A stretch of 64,000 nucleotides of DNA, taken from Rugamonas rubra (GTDB taxonomy: Bacteria; Pseudomonadota; Gammaproteobacteria; Burkholderiales; Burkholderiaceae_D). Each line of letters begins with the position of its first letter. Position 1 is the first letter of the stretch. The stretch lies in contig NZ_FOTW01000013.1 of assembly GCF_900114705.1 (NCBI RefSeq), positions 124,001-188,000 of the forward strand, written 5' to 3'. The notes beneath the pieces are model-generated. The model ran no database searches and was not told the origin of the DNA. It saw nothing but the letters and a program-made list of their open reading frames with translations. The translations under genes and the position numbers were made by a program. Shown one piece after another: positions 1 to 8,367 of the stretch.

Positions 1-2239
1 CGGCGGCGACCACCTCGTGGCCGTCGATCTCGAGGATGTCGCGCAGCGACTTGAGCACCATCGGGTCGTCGTCGACCACCAGGATGCGCAGGTTGGCCGG
101 GATCTGGTAGTTGCTGGGCGCGGCGGCGCCGTCGGCGCCGGCGCCCTGGGCGAGGAAGTTCAGGCGCAAGGTGGTGCCCTTGTGCAGCGCGGTGTCGATC
201 TCGATGCTGGCGCCGTGGCGCTCGGTCATGCCGTAGACCATCGCCAGGCCCAGGCCGGTGCCGCGCTCGCCCTTGGTGGTGAAGAACGGTTCGAGGCAGC
301 GCCGGCGCGTCGCCTCGCTCATGCCGACGCCGCTGTCGGCCACCTCGATGGCGACATGCGGCAGGGAGGCGGTGCCGGCCGGCGCCGGCGCCAGGCGGGT
401 GCGCAGGGTCAGCGTGCCGCCGTCGGGCATGGCGTCGACGCCGTTGAAGATCAGGTTGGTGAGGGCCTCGCGGATCTCGCCCTCGATGCCCATCACCGGC
501 GGCAGCTCGGCGGCCAGCTCGAGCGCCAGGGTGATGACGATGCCGCGCTGCAGCGGCATGTCGCTCCAGCGCGCCCGCGTCAGGTCGACCACCTGGCGCA
601 CCAGCTGGTTGGCGTCGACCGGCAGCAGGCTCAGCTGCGGCTCGCGCTGGCGGTAGAACTCGCGCATGCGCGCCACGGTGGCGGCGACGTCGTCGATGGC
701 GCGCTTGATGATGCCCAGGCAGTCGCGCGTGCGCCGGCTCAGTTCCGGCTCGGTCTCGAGCAGCGACTCGGTGTACAGGGCGACCGGCGAGATGGCGTTG
801 TTGATGTCGTGGGCGATGCCGCTGGCCATCTGGCCGAGGGCGCGCAGGCGCTCCTGCTGCATCACCGACTGCTGGGTCTGGCGGATGTCGTCGTAGGCGC
901 GCTGCAGCGCGCCGTACAGCTGGGCCTGGTTGGCGGCCAGGCCGACGTGCTCGCTGAGCTGGCGCAGGAACTCGCACTCGCCGCTGGAGAAGCTGGCGGC
1001 GGCGTGGCGCGCCGCCACCAGCACGCCGAACACCGTGCTCTCGGCCAGCAGCGGCGCCATCACCAGGGCGCGCAGGTTGCCGCGCGCCAGGCGCCGCGGG
1101 AAGGGGAAGGGCGCGTCGGCGATGTCGGCCTCGTAGACCAGGTGGCCGCGGACGCACTGCGACAGGCCGTTCTCGTCGATCGCCACCTGGCTGTGCTCGG
1201 TCATCGAGAACTCCTGCGCCAGCGCCTCACTGCGCAGGCCGACGCTGGTCACCACCAGCAGGTTCTGCGCCTGGTCGTACAGGCAGATGCAGCAGAAGTC
1301 GACCGGCAGCTGGTCCTCCAGGCTGCGGATGACCACCTGGAAGATGCTGCGCAGGTCGAGCCGCTCGCCCACCGAGCGGGTGATCTGGTGCAGCAGGTTG
1401 AGCCGGCCGACCTGGGCGTGCACCTTCTGCTCGGCCTGCTGGCGCACCGCCACCTCGGCGTGCAGGGCGTCGTTGCTGCGGCCCAGCTCGTCGCGCGAGA
1501 CGGTGGTCTGGCGCAGCCGCGCCGTCATCGAGTCGAAGGCGCGCGCCAGCTCGCCGATCTCGTCGCGGCTGGCGAGGCCGACCACGAAGTCGAGGTTGCC
1601 GGCGCCGACGATGCGGGTGCCCTCGCGCAGCCGGGCCAGCGGGCGGATCACGCTGCGCAGGGTGATCAGCGCGGTCAGGCCGACGAACAGCAGCACCACC
1701 GCGCCGGCCCCCAGCAGGGCGGCGTTGGCGCGCTGCTGGGCCTGGGCGACGCCCTCGCGGCTGCGCTCGGACAGGCGCAGCGCGGCGGTGATCATGGCCT
1801 GGGTCTTGTTGGTGATCTGGCCGGCCAGGCGCGACTCGAGCTCCTCGAGCACCTCGGCCTTGCTCTTGTCGCGGCGCAGCTCGTCGTGGTTGTGCGAGAG
1901 CAGCTCGAACAGGTGGGCCACGCCCTGGTGGCTGGCGCGCAGGCCGGTGATGACGCGCTCGTCGTCGGTGCCGGCGAACTCGGTGGGCGCGGCCAGCAGG
2001 GCGCCCAGCGAGTCGCTGCGCAACTGCCACTGGGCGGCGGTGCGCTCCTCGTGGCGCAGCACGTACTCGAGCAGCAGGTAGCGCAGCGCGGTGACGCCGC
2101 TGAGCACCTCGCCGGCGTCCTCGTTGCGCGCCAGCTCGCGGCGCATCTGCAGCGTGCTCGAGGCCAGCACGGCCAGGATCAGCGCGACCACGACCACCGA
2201 CGACAGGCCGGCCAGGGTGAGGCGGGTGGAGATCTTCAC
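1..2239 (-). CDS. Hybrid sensor histidine kinase (TM-HAMP-GAF-HisKA-HATPase-REC), 3' end outside window
   Basis: Membrane-bound kinase that should autophosphorylate and pass phosphate to its own receiver. It begins at a GTG at 2239, preceded by GAGAAGG, 10 bp after the binding-protein gene, and runs off the left edge after 746 codons with no stop. Visible in order: TM1 (about residues 8-28), a periplasmic helical segment, TM2 (about 170-193), HAMP, a GAF domain (about 280-430), the H-box GIAHDINN with His477, an HATPase domain with EPFFTTKGERGTGLGL, and the start of a receiver (ILVVDDD). The receiver's phosphoacceptor Asp lies beyond the window. The two genes upstream (binding protein, second hybrid kinase) form the same transcription unit, suggesting the binding protein presents a ligand to this sensor. 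Domain calls are firm; the ligand is unknown. Confidence 0.9.
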   Translation of the reverse strand, partial: MKISTRLTLAGLSSVVVVALILAVLASSTLQMRRELARNEDAGEVLSGVTALRYLLLEYVLRHEERTAAQWQLRSDSLGALLAAPTEFAGTDDERVITGLRASHQGVAHLFELLSHNHDELRRDKSKAEVLEELESRLAGQITNKTQAMITAALRLSERSREGVAQAQQRANAALLGAGAVVLLFVGLTALITLRSVIRPLARLREGTRIVGAGNLDFVVGLASRDEIGELARAFDSMTARLRQTTVSRDELGRSNDALHAEVAVRQQAEQKVHAQVGRLNLLHQITRSVGERLDLRSIFQVVIRSLEDQLPVDFCCICLYDQAQNLLVVTSVGLRSEALAQEFSMTEHSQVAIDENGLSQCVRGHLVYEADIADAPFPFPRRLARGNLRALVMAPLLAESTVFGVLVAARHAAASFSSGECEFLRQLSEHVGLAANQAQLYGALQRAYDDIRQTQQSVMQQERLRALGQMASGIAHDINNAISPVALYTESLLETEPELSRRTRDCLGIIKRAIDDVAATVARMREFYRQREPQLSLLPVDANQLVRQVVDLTRARWSDMPLQRGIVITLALELAAELPPVMGIEGEIREALTNLIFNGVDAMPDGGTLTLRTRLAPAPAGTASLPHVAIEVADSGVGMSEATRRRCLEPFFTTKGERGTGLGLAMVYGMTERHGASIEIDTALHKGTTLRLNFLAQGAGADGAAAPSNYQIPANLRILVVDDDPMVLKSLRDILEIDGHEVVAA

Positions 2240-2249
2240 GGTGCCCTTC

Positions 2250-3329
2250 TCAATGGATGACGGTGACGGCGGCCGGCGCGACCGCGCGCAGGCCGTCCAG
2301 GTACAGGTAGTTCAGGTAGTTGGGCATGTCGCTGCGCGGCGTCAGCTGGTTTTTCATGGCCCAGCGCGCCTCGTCCTCGAGCGCCAGCAACAGGCCCTGG
2401 TCGAGCGCGACGGCGAAGTGGTAGCCGGGCCAGCCGGCCTTGAGTTGGTCGGCGTCGTGGCGCGCCACCGACACCAGCAGGGCCTGGGCGGCCGCCGGCT
2501 GCTCGGCGCAGAAGCGGGCGCCGTCGATCAGCGCGCGCAGCAGGCGCTGCATGCTGGCCGGGTGGGCGGCGATGTAGTCGCGCAGGCCGGCCACCATGTA
2601 CAGGCTCTCGTAGATGTCGGCGCTGTTGAAGGCGACGCCGTTGCCGCCCTGTTCGGCCAGCATGGCGCCGAGCATCGGCTCCCAGCCGGCGGCGGCGTCG
2701 ATCTCGCCGCGCGCCAGCGCCGGGCCGAGCTCCTCGGGCTTGTAGTTGCGCATCTTGACCTCGTCGGGCGCCAGGCCCTGGCGGTTGATCAGCGCGTTCA
2801 GGGCGAAGTGGCCGGAGGTGTCGAGGGTGACGCCGATGCGCTTGCCCTTCAGGCTGGCCGGGTCGCGCACGCCGCGGTCGCGGCGGCCGACCACGCCGTG
2901 GTCGCGCTCGGTGCGGAAGATGCTGGCGATGACCGCCACCGGCACGTCGTTCAGGCCGGCGAACATGACCGGGATGTCGGCCACGGTGGCGACGTTGGCC
3001 TGGCCCTGCAGCACCGCCTCCATCGCCGCCTTGCCGCTCGAGCGCGACAGCACCGTGGCGACGATGCCCTGCTGGCGGAAATAGCCCCTGGCCTGGGCCG
3101 CCAGCACCGGGCAGGTGCCGGCGTAGGCGGTGTTGGTGGCGATGGCCAGCGGCTCGAGCGGGGCCGGCGGCGGCGCCTGGCGCGCCACCCAGGCCGAGCG
3201 CGCGGCCACCGCCGCCAGCGCCGTCAGCAGCACCAGCAGCAGCAGGCCGGCGGCCAGCGCCGGGTTGAGCGCGCCGCCTTGGCGCGCCGCCGTGCGCCAA
3301 GGCGGCGCGGCGCCGTGGCGCTTACTCAT
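2250..3329 (-). CDS. Membrane-anchored ABC-type substrate-binding protein, NMT1/SsuA-like
   Basis: A 359-residue protein with a cytoplasmic N-terminus, one strong transmembrane segment (about residues 21-43) and a type-II periplasmic binding fold of the nitrate/sulfonate/thiamine-precursor class. Family-like segments are IATNTAYAGTCPV near the start of the domain, SLKGKRIGVTLDTSGHF in the middle and AAAGWEPML, where the inter-lobe Trp/Glu lie. There is no lipobox and no cleavable signal, so it probably stays anchored. No permease or ATPase gene is adjacent. It overlaps the upstream hybrid kinase gene by 8 bp and lies 10 bp before the next kinase gene. This makes a sensory role more likely than uptake; that is inference. 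The ligand cannot be read from the sequence. Confidence 0.85.
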   Translation of the reverse strand: MSKRHGAAPPWRTAARQGGALNPALAAGLLLLVLLTALAAVAARSAWVARQAPPPAPLEPLAIATNTAYAGTCPVLAAQARGYFRQQGIVATVLSRSSGKAAMEAVLQGQANVATVADIPVMFAGLNDVPVAVIASIFRTERDHGVVGRRDRGVRDPASLKGKRIGVTLDTSGHFALNALINRQGLAPDEVKMRNYKPEELGPALARGEIDAAAGWEPMLGAMLAEQGGNGVAFNSADIYESLYMVAGLRDYIAAHPASMQRLLRALIDGARFCAEQPAAAQALLVSVARHDADQLKAGWPGYHFAVALDQGLLLALEDEARWAMKNQLTPRSDMPNYLNYLYLDGLRAVAPAAVTVIH

Positions 3330-4965
3330 TGCAGCTGGCGCCGACCCGCAGCGCGCTGTCGATCGCCTCGCCGAAGGCGTGCAGGTCGAGCGGCTTGCTG
3401 ATGTAGCGGAAGAAGCCGGCCACCAGGCCGGGCAGCACGTCGCCCGGCCGCGCGCTGGCGGTGATGGCGATCACCGGGATGTGGGCGGTGCGCGGGTCCT
3501 CGTGCAGCAGGCGGCGGGTGGCGGCGCCGTCCAGGCCGGGCAGGTTCAGGCCCAGCATGATCAGCTGCGGCTGGTGGCGGCGCGCCAGCTCGAGGGCGCG
3601 CTGGCCGTCGCCGGCGACCAGCAGCTCGAGGTCGTCGCGGCGGCGCAGCAGCAGCTCGCGCACCACCTGCAGGTTGGCCGCGTTGTCCTCGACGTAGAGC
3701 AGCTTCTTGCGGCCGTGCCCGGCCGCCCCGGCCGCGCCGGACGGCGCCGGCAGGATGGCGTAGCCGGGCTCGGCGCCGCGCGCCTCGGCCGGGGCGCAGC
3801 GCCCCAGCTCGATCCAGAAGGTGCTGCCGACGCCCTGCGTGCTGGCGAAGCCGATCGCCCCCTGCATCGCCTCGACCAGGCGCTTGCTCAGCACCAGGCC
3901 GATGCCGGTGCCCTCGGCGCCGGTGGTCTCCTGGCCCAGCCGGTTGAAGGGCTGGAAGATGGCGGCCATCTGCCGGCTGTCGAGGCCGGCGCCGTTGTCG
4001 GCCACCGAGATGCGGATGCGGCCCTTTTCCGCCTGGGCGCAGCTGACCTCGACCGTGCCGCCCTCGCGGTTGTACTTGACGGCGTTCGACAGCAGGTTGA
4101 TGAGGATCTGCTTGAGGCGGGTGCGGTCGGCCAGCACGTGCTGGTTGCCGGCCGGCCCGAAGCGCAGCGCGATGGCGCCCTTGGCCGCCTGCGGCTCGAG
4201 CATCACCTGGCACTCCTGCAACACCTCGGCCAGCGGCACCGGCTCGAGCGACAGGCTCATCATGCCGGCCTCGACCTTGGCCAGGTCGAGGATCTCGTTG
4301 ATCAGGGTCAGCAGGTGGCGGCCGGACTGCAGGATGTGGTTGGAGAACACCTTCTTCTCCTGCGGCGAGGAGGGCAGCTTGTCCGAGGTGAGGATCTGGG
4401 CGAAGCCGATGATGGCGTTGAGCGGGGTGCGCAGCTCGTGGCTCATGTTCGACAGGAAGGTCGACTTCTCCTGGCTGGCGCGCTCGGCCTGGCGGCGCGC
4501 CTGTTCGAGGTCCTGGTTGACGGCGTGCAACTCGGCGGCGTGCTCGCGCAGGCGCTGCTCGAGGCGGGCGTTGGCCATGCGCAGGGCGCGCGTGTCGAGC
4601 GCGCGCGCCAGGATCGGCAGGATGGTGGAGACCTTGAAGGGCTTGATGATGTAGTCGAGCGCGCCGACCTTCATGGCGCGCACCGCCGAGGCGATGGTGC
4701 CCTCGCCGGTCATGATGATGCAGGCCAGGTCGGGGTCGCACAGGCGCGCCGCCTGCACCAGGGCGATGCCGTCCATGCCCGGCATCATCAGGTCGGCCAG
4801 CAGCAGGTCGTAGCCGCCGGCCTGCAGCGAGGCCAGGGCGGCGTCGCCGGAGGCGTAGCCGCAGGTGTCGTAATCGTGGTTGCGCAAGGTGTCGCACAGC
4901 GCTTGCATGTGCGCCGCCTCGTCGTCGACGATCAGGATGCGGGGGCGCGCTCCTGTTGTAGTCAT
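3322..4965 (-). CDS. Hybrid histidine kinase/response regulator REC-HisKA-HATPase-REC
   Basis: A 547-residue cytosolic protein. The N-terminal receiver has the expected Asp58 (LLLADLMMPGMDG) and Lys109. A coiled coil (about 125-165) leads to the H-box FLSNMSHELRTPLN with His176, then an HATPase domain (N-box NLLSNAVKYN; G-box EGTGIGL). The C-terminal receiver (about 420-540) keeps the acidic pair VEDN and the Lys of ISKP but has Gly472 (LGLNLPG) where the phosphoacceptor Asp should be. The ATG at 4965 is preceded by GAGGAGAATGC, a good ribosome site; a longer reading from 5040 lacks one. First gene of a three-gene unit with the binding protein and the membrane kinase. It may integrate phosphate from another kinase through REC1, as an inference. 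Confidence 0.92.
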   Translation of the reverse strand: MTTTGARPRILIVDDEAAHMQALCDTLRNHDYDTCGYASGDAALASLQAGGYDLLLADLMMPGMDGIALVQAARLCDPDLACIIMTGEGTIASAVRAMKVGALDYIIKPFKVSTILPILARALDTRALRMANARLEQRLREHAAELHAVNQDLEQARRQAERASQEKSTFLSNMSHELRTPLNAIIGFAQILTSDKLPSSPQEKKVFSNHILQSGRHLLTLINEILDLAKVEAGMMSLSLEPVPLAEVLQECQVMLEPQAAKGAIALRFGPAGNQHVLADRTRLKQILINLLSNAVKYNREGGTVEVSCAQAEKGRIRISVADNGAGLDSRQMAAIFQPFNRLGQETTGAEGTGIGLVLSKRLVEAMQGAIGFASTQGVGSTFWIELGRCAPAEARGAEPGYAILPAPSGAAGAAGHGRKKLLYVEDNAANLQVVRELLLRRRDDLELLVAGDGQRALELARRHQPQLIMLGLNLPGLDGAATRRLLHEDPRTAHIPVIAITASARPGDVLPGLVAGFFRYISKPLDLHAFGEAIDSALRVGASCNE

Positions 4966-5120
4966 GCATTCTCCTCGAGGACTGGCTTTCAGGCAGCTTG
5001 CAAAGGCAATATTAATCCTATTCGGCAAGCATATGTACACACTTTGTCACCGTTTGCGCCAAGTCATGACGCGCGGGAACAATTTGTGCTGGCCCTGCGG
5101 AAACAGGACTTGCCCAACGC

Positions 5121-6047
5121 CTAGAGTTTTCCCGGCGGCGCCCGTGGCGGCCCCGGCGGACGGGGCCGCAGACTACCCATTTGCAAGGCGTACTGGCGGG
5201 CGAACTCGGCGCCGAGGAAGAAGATCTGCGCCGAATAGTAGACCCACATCAACAGCGCGGCCAGCGAGCCGGCCGCGCCGAAGCTGTCGCCGACGCCGCT
5301 GTTGCCGATGTAGGCGCCGATCGCGTTTTTGCCCAGCGTGAACAGCAGCGCCGTGCCGAAGGCGCCCACCAGCACGTCGCGCCAGGACAGGCGGGCGCGC
5401 GGCAGCCATTTGAAGATGGCGGCGAACAGGGCGGTGATGACGGCGAAGCCGAGCAGGCCGTTGAGCAGGGCCAGCAGCGGGGCGGCGTCGCGCCAGATGC
5501 CGTTGGCGTAGTGTTCGAGCAGCGTCAACAGGGCGCTGACCACCAGCGACACCATCAGCAGGAAGGCCAGCACCAGCACCATGCCGAAGGACAGCAGGCG
5601 GGTGCGCAGCAATTCCCACAGGCCGCCGTGCTTGGGCGGGGCGACTTGCCAGATCAGGTCCAGGCTTTCCTTGAGTTCGGCGAACACGCTGGTGGCGCCG
5701 AGCAGCAGCAGGGCGCCGGCCAGCAGCGCGGCCAGGCGGCCCTGCTCGCGGTCGTGGGCGCCGGCCAGCACCAGTTGCACCGCCTGGGCGCCCTGGTTGC
5801 CGAGCAGGCCGCGCAGTTGCAGGAACAACTCGCCGCGCGCCGCCTGCTCGCCGTAGAAGAAGCCGGCCACGCCGAGCACCAGCAGCAGCATCGGCGCCAG
5901 CGAGAACAGGGTGTAGAAGGCCAGCGCGGCGCCCTTGCTGGCGGCGTGGTGGGCCAGCCAGTCGCGCAGCGTGGCGCGCGCCACCGTCAGCAGCGTGGCG
6001 GGCGGCGGCGCCGTGGCCGGCGGCGGGGCGGGGTGTGCTTCCATCAT
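5121..6047 (-). CDS. YihY/BrkB-family inner-membrane protein
   Basis: A 308-residue polytopic membrane protein. After a short Pro/Ala-rich N-terminus there is the family segment KGAALAFYTLFSLAPMLLLVLGV, then about six hydrophobic helices, the charged loop ELKESLDLIWQV and a C-terminal LLMWVYYSAQIFFLGAEF segment. The last is typical of the YihY family (once misnamed ribonuclease BN). The molecular role of the family is unsettled; envelope or transport functions have been proposed. It starts 19 bp after the OmpA-like gene and is probably co-transcribed with it. The ATG doublet at 6047/6044 makes the exact start uncertain by one residue. A Pro-rich tail follows the last helix. Confidence 0.9.
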   Translation of the reverse strand: MMEAHPAPPPATAPPPATLLTVARATLRDWLAHHAASKGAALAFYTLFSLAPMLLLVLGVAGFFYGEQAARGELFLQLRGLLGNQGAQAVQLVLAGAHDREQGRLAALLAGALLLLGATSVFAELKESLDLIWQVAPPKHGGLWELLRTRLLSFGMVLVLAFLLMVSLVVSALLTLLEHYANGIWRDAAPLLALLNGLLGFAVITALFAAIFKWLPRARLSWRDVLVGAFGTALLFTLGKNAIGAYIGNSGVGDSFGAAGSLAALLMWVYYSAQIFFLGAEFARQYALQMGSLRPRPPGPPRAPPGKL

Positions 6048-6066
6048 GGCGGCCGCGCCGGCGCCG

Positions 6067-7104
6067 TTACGGCACGCGGCGTTCGATGGTGATCTGCTCG
6101 ACCTCGACGCGGCGGTTCGGCTCCAGGCAGGCGATCAGCTCGACGCGCTTCTTGTTGCTACAGCTCGCCACGGGGTTCTGCGTGCCCTTGCCGACGGCGT
6201 TCAGGCGCGGCGCCGCGACCCCCTTGCCGACCAGGTAGGCCTTGACGGCGTCGGCGCGCTGCTGCGACAGCTTCTGGTTGTGCTTGGCCGCGCCGAGGCG
6301 GTCGGTGTAGCCGCTGATGGTGACCCGGTCGACACCGGCGTTGGCGTTGAGCAGGCTGGCGATCTCGTCGAGCTTGTCCTGGCGCGGCGCCAGGGCGGCG
6401 CTGTCGAAGCCGAACAGCTCGGTGGCCGACAGGGTCACCTTCTCGAAGCGGGCCGGCGCGGGCGGCGGCGGCAACGGTGCCGGCGGCGGCGCCGGCGGCG
6501 TCTCGACGCGCGGCGGCGCGGCCGGCGGCGGTGGCGGCGCCGGCTTGTCGAAGGCGTAGTTCAGGCCGACCGTCAGGTAGTAGTTGTTGCTTTTGCTGTT
6601 GGGGAAGTCCCGGCCACGGAGGAAGCCGTGCACCGTGCGCAGGTCGGCCTGCAGCGACCACTGCTCGCTCAGCGAGGACTGGACGCCGACGCCGGCGCTC
6701 AGGTAGGGCGAGGTGCGGCTGCGTTCGCCGATGCCGTTCAACTGCGCCTTGTCGCGCTCGGCGCCGACGCCGAGCAGGACGAAGGGACGCAAGGTCTTGC
6801 GCGAGAACAGGTAGAGGGCGTCGACGCCCAGCGTGTTCTGCCGGTAGCGCTCGCCGTTCGCGCGCGAGCGGGCGTAGGTGGTGCCCATCTGCAGGTCCCA
6901 GGCGTCGGCCACCGGCTTGCCGAACTTCAGGCCGAGGCCGTAGCCGCGCTGGTCGACGCCGAAGTCGGCGTCCGGCTTCATCGCGTTCAGGCTCGGTTGG
7001 ACATACCAGGAGGGGTTGATGTCGGCGTCGGCGGCGTGGGCGGCGCCGGCGCAAAGGACGGCGGCGGCGAGGGCCAGGCGGTGGAAGGGGGGGGCGAGTT
7101 TCAC
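6067..7104 (-). CDS. OmpA-family outer-membrane protein (beta-barrel plus peptidoglycan-binding domain)
   Basis: A 345-residue secreted protein. Residues 1-24 are a signal peptide ending AGAAHA. About residues 30-195 form an eight-stranded beta-barrel of the OmpA-like type, with alternating hydrophobic strands and a final strand ending NYAF. A Pro/Ala-rich linker (about 198-235) joins it to an OmpA C-terminal domain with the signature VTISGYTDRLG and a QQRADAVKAYLVGKG helix. The Asp and Arg that grip meso-diaminopimelate are in place (Asp of TDRLG and Arg of NRRVEV). It should link the outer membrane to the cell wall. First gene of a likely two-gene unit with the YihY-family gene; its promoter must lie in the gap after 7104. 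Confidence 0.92.
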   Translation of the reverse strand: MKLAPPFHRLALAAAVLCAGAAHAADADINPSWYVQPSLNAMKPDADFGVDQRGYGLGLKFGKPVADAWDLQMGTTYARSRANGERYRQNTLGVDALYLFSRKTLRPFVLLGVGAERDKAQLNGIGERSRTSPYLSAGVGVQSSLSEQWSLQADLRTVHGFLRGRDFPNSKSNNYYLTVGLNYAFDKPAPPPPPAAPPRVETPPAPPPAPLPPPPAPARFEKVTLSATELFGFDSAALAPRQDKLDEIASLLNANAGVDRVTISGYTDRLGAAKHNQKLSQQRADAVKAYLVGKGVAAPRLNAVGKGTQNPVASCSNKKRVELIACLEPNRRVEVEQITIERRVP

Positions 7105-7529
7105 AAATAGGCTCCGGTGGTGGATGGTGGCGCGGCTGGCCGGGCGGCAAGCGGACGCTTGTCCCTGCGTTGCAGCCGAGAATAGGCAGCTTGCCGCGGC
7201 GGGTCGGTGCGCTGCCGCACGTAGCTTTGCGGCGTGTCAAATCCGCCACGGATGGCCGGCTTATTTCGCCGCCGCGTCGGCGCGGCGGGAACCCCGGCGC
7301 CGCGGCGGCATCCAAAGTACAGGGAGGCGGCGCCCGGCGCCGTCAGTTTCCCCGGGCAACCGAAGGCAGTATTCCCTGCGGATCGATGTGTTGATTGCGT
7401 TTTATGTTCGTTGACGCACAGACCGGTGTGGCCGGAAATGGCAATCTTGTGGCAGATGTAGAGAACGTCGCTGGCGCCATCGCCCCGCCCCAGTCCGTTA
7501 TCCCGGCAATTGTTATAAGGAGTGTTCAA
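7105..7529. other. Divergent intergenic region, OmpA-like gene / winged-helix gene
   Basis: 425 bp between two divergently transcribed genes. The half nearest the plus-strand gene is less G+C rich and carries the ribosome site ATAAGGAGTG just before 7530. Open frames run through it on both strands, but none has a ribosome site or recognisable protein features. I see no convincing -35/-10 pair, terminator or riboswitch fold by eye. It must hold the promoters of both flanking genes. Confidence 0.5.
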
Positions 7530-8168
7530 ATGCATGCAATCAGACAAACTCGTCCGGCCGTCGACGCCGGCACGGCGGCGCGGCCAGAGCATCGCGATGG
7601 CGCCTCCCGCCAGCATGGCAAGCTGGCGCTGGTCGAGCGTCCGGCGCTGCAGCCGCTGCAACGCGCGCCGCTGTCGATGGCGCCGATCGAGCGGGTGCGC
7701 TCGACCTCGGCGACGCTGCGGCGCATCGAGAACATGCAGAAGTTGATCGGCGAGCTGTCGATGCACGAGATGTTGGCCGACGAGATCGCCTGGTTCCTGA
7801 AGTTTTCGCCGTCCGGCGCGCGCAAGTACATCCGCGACCTGCGCGAGGCCGGCGTGATCGAGCTGGCCCGCTACATCGAGGGCACCGCCACCTATCTGGG
7901 CAAGGCGGTCTACCAGCTGACGCCGGACCCGGACCGGGTGCGCGCCTTCCTGGCCGCCATCGTCCAGCCCAAGCGCGAGGGCGCGCCGCCGCGCAAGGAG
8001 CGCCCCGGCCTGCGCGAGCAGCACATGGCCGGCAGCGGCCGCCACTTCCACATCCTGGCCGACGACACCCACTATGCGATCCGCGTCAACCGCGCGCCGG
8101 TGATGCGCGACCCGCTGGTGGCGGCCCTGTTCGGCATGGCGCCGTCGCAACAGAAGGAGCAGTCCTAG
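7530..8168 (+). CDS. Conserved hypothetical protein with winged-helix-like DNA-binding region
   Basis: A 212-residue soluble protein. Residues about 70-130 read as a helix-turn-helix or winged-helix unit: a helix with LSMHEMLADEIAWFL, then the recognition-like segment FSPSGARKYIRDLREAGVIEL, then a beta-wing with YQLTPDPDRVRAF. The C-terminal part (HFHILADDTHYAIRVN ... PLVAALFG) resembles a short domain seen in hypothetical proteins of related Burkholderiales. No effector domain is recognisable. The ATG at 7530 follows ATAAGGAGTGTTCAA, a strong ribosome site, and is preferred over an in-frame ATG at 7395 that has none. Possibly a transcription regulator; the target is unknown. Four 12-bp tandem repeats start 3 bp after the stop. 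Confidence 0.75.
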   Translation: MHAIRQTRPAVDAGTAARPEHRDGASRQHGKLALVERPALQPLQRAPLSMAPIERVRSTSATLRRIENMQKLIGELSMHEMLADEIAWFLKFSPSGARKYIRDLREAGVIELARYIEGTATYLGKAVYQLTPDPDRVRAFLAAIVQPKREGAPPRKERPGLREQHMAGSGRHFHILADDTHYAIRVNRAPVMRDPLVAALFGMAPSQQKEQS

Positions 8169-8171
8169 CCG

Positions 8172-8219
8172 CCGGGCCGCCAACCGGGCCGCCAACCGGA
8201 CCGCAAACCGGACCGCACA
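8172..8219. repeat. Four tandem 12-bp repeats
   Basis: Four consecutive 12-bp units directly downstream of the stop codon at 8168: CCGGGCCGCCAA twice, then CCGGACCGCAAA, then CCGGACCGCACA. The first two are identical and the last two differ from them by two or three bases. There is no stem-loop and no T-run, so this is not an obvious terminator. Confidence 0.9.
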
Positions 8220-8367
8220 CAGCGCCGGCCGCGCCAGGCGCCGCCGGCCGATTTGCGTCGGCGGGCAATCGGTGCTTGAATTGTCGGCAAGTTCCCCCAC
8301 TTGCGGTGGACTGGCCGGGCGCGTGCGCGCCGTCGGCCCCACCCACGCCACCGGACGGACCCGCCGC

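Noticed and set aside
17..2260. 747-codon open frame on the plus strand over the hybrid kinase
   Set aside because: Antisense of the GTG-started kinase; Ala/Gln/Gly/Val-rich composition from high G+C, no family features, no ribosome site.
4966..5120. Promoter of the hybrid-kinase unit in the A+T-richer stretch near 5000-5045
   Set aside because: Several weak TTGnnn and TAnnnT candidates but no pair with acceptable spacing could be singled out by eye.
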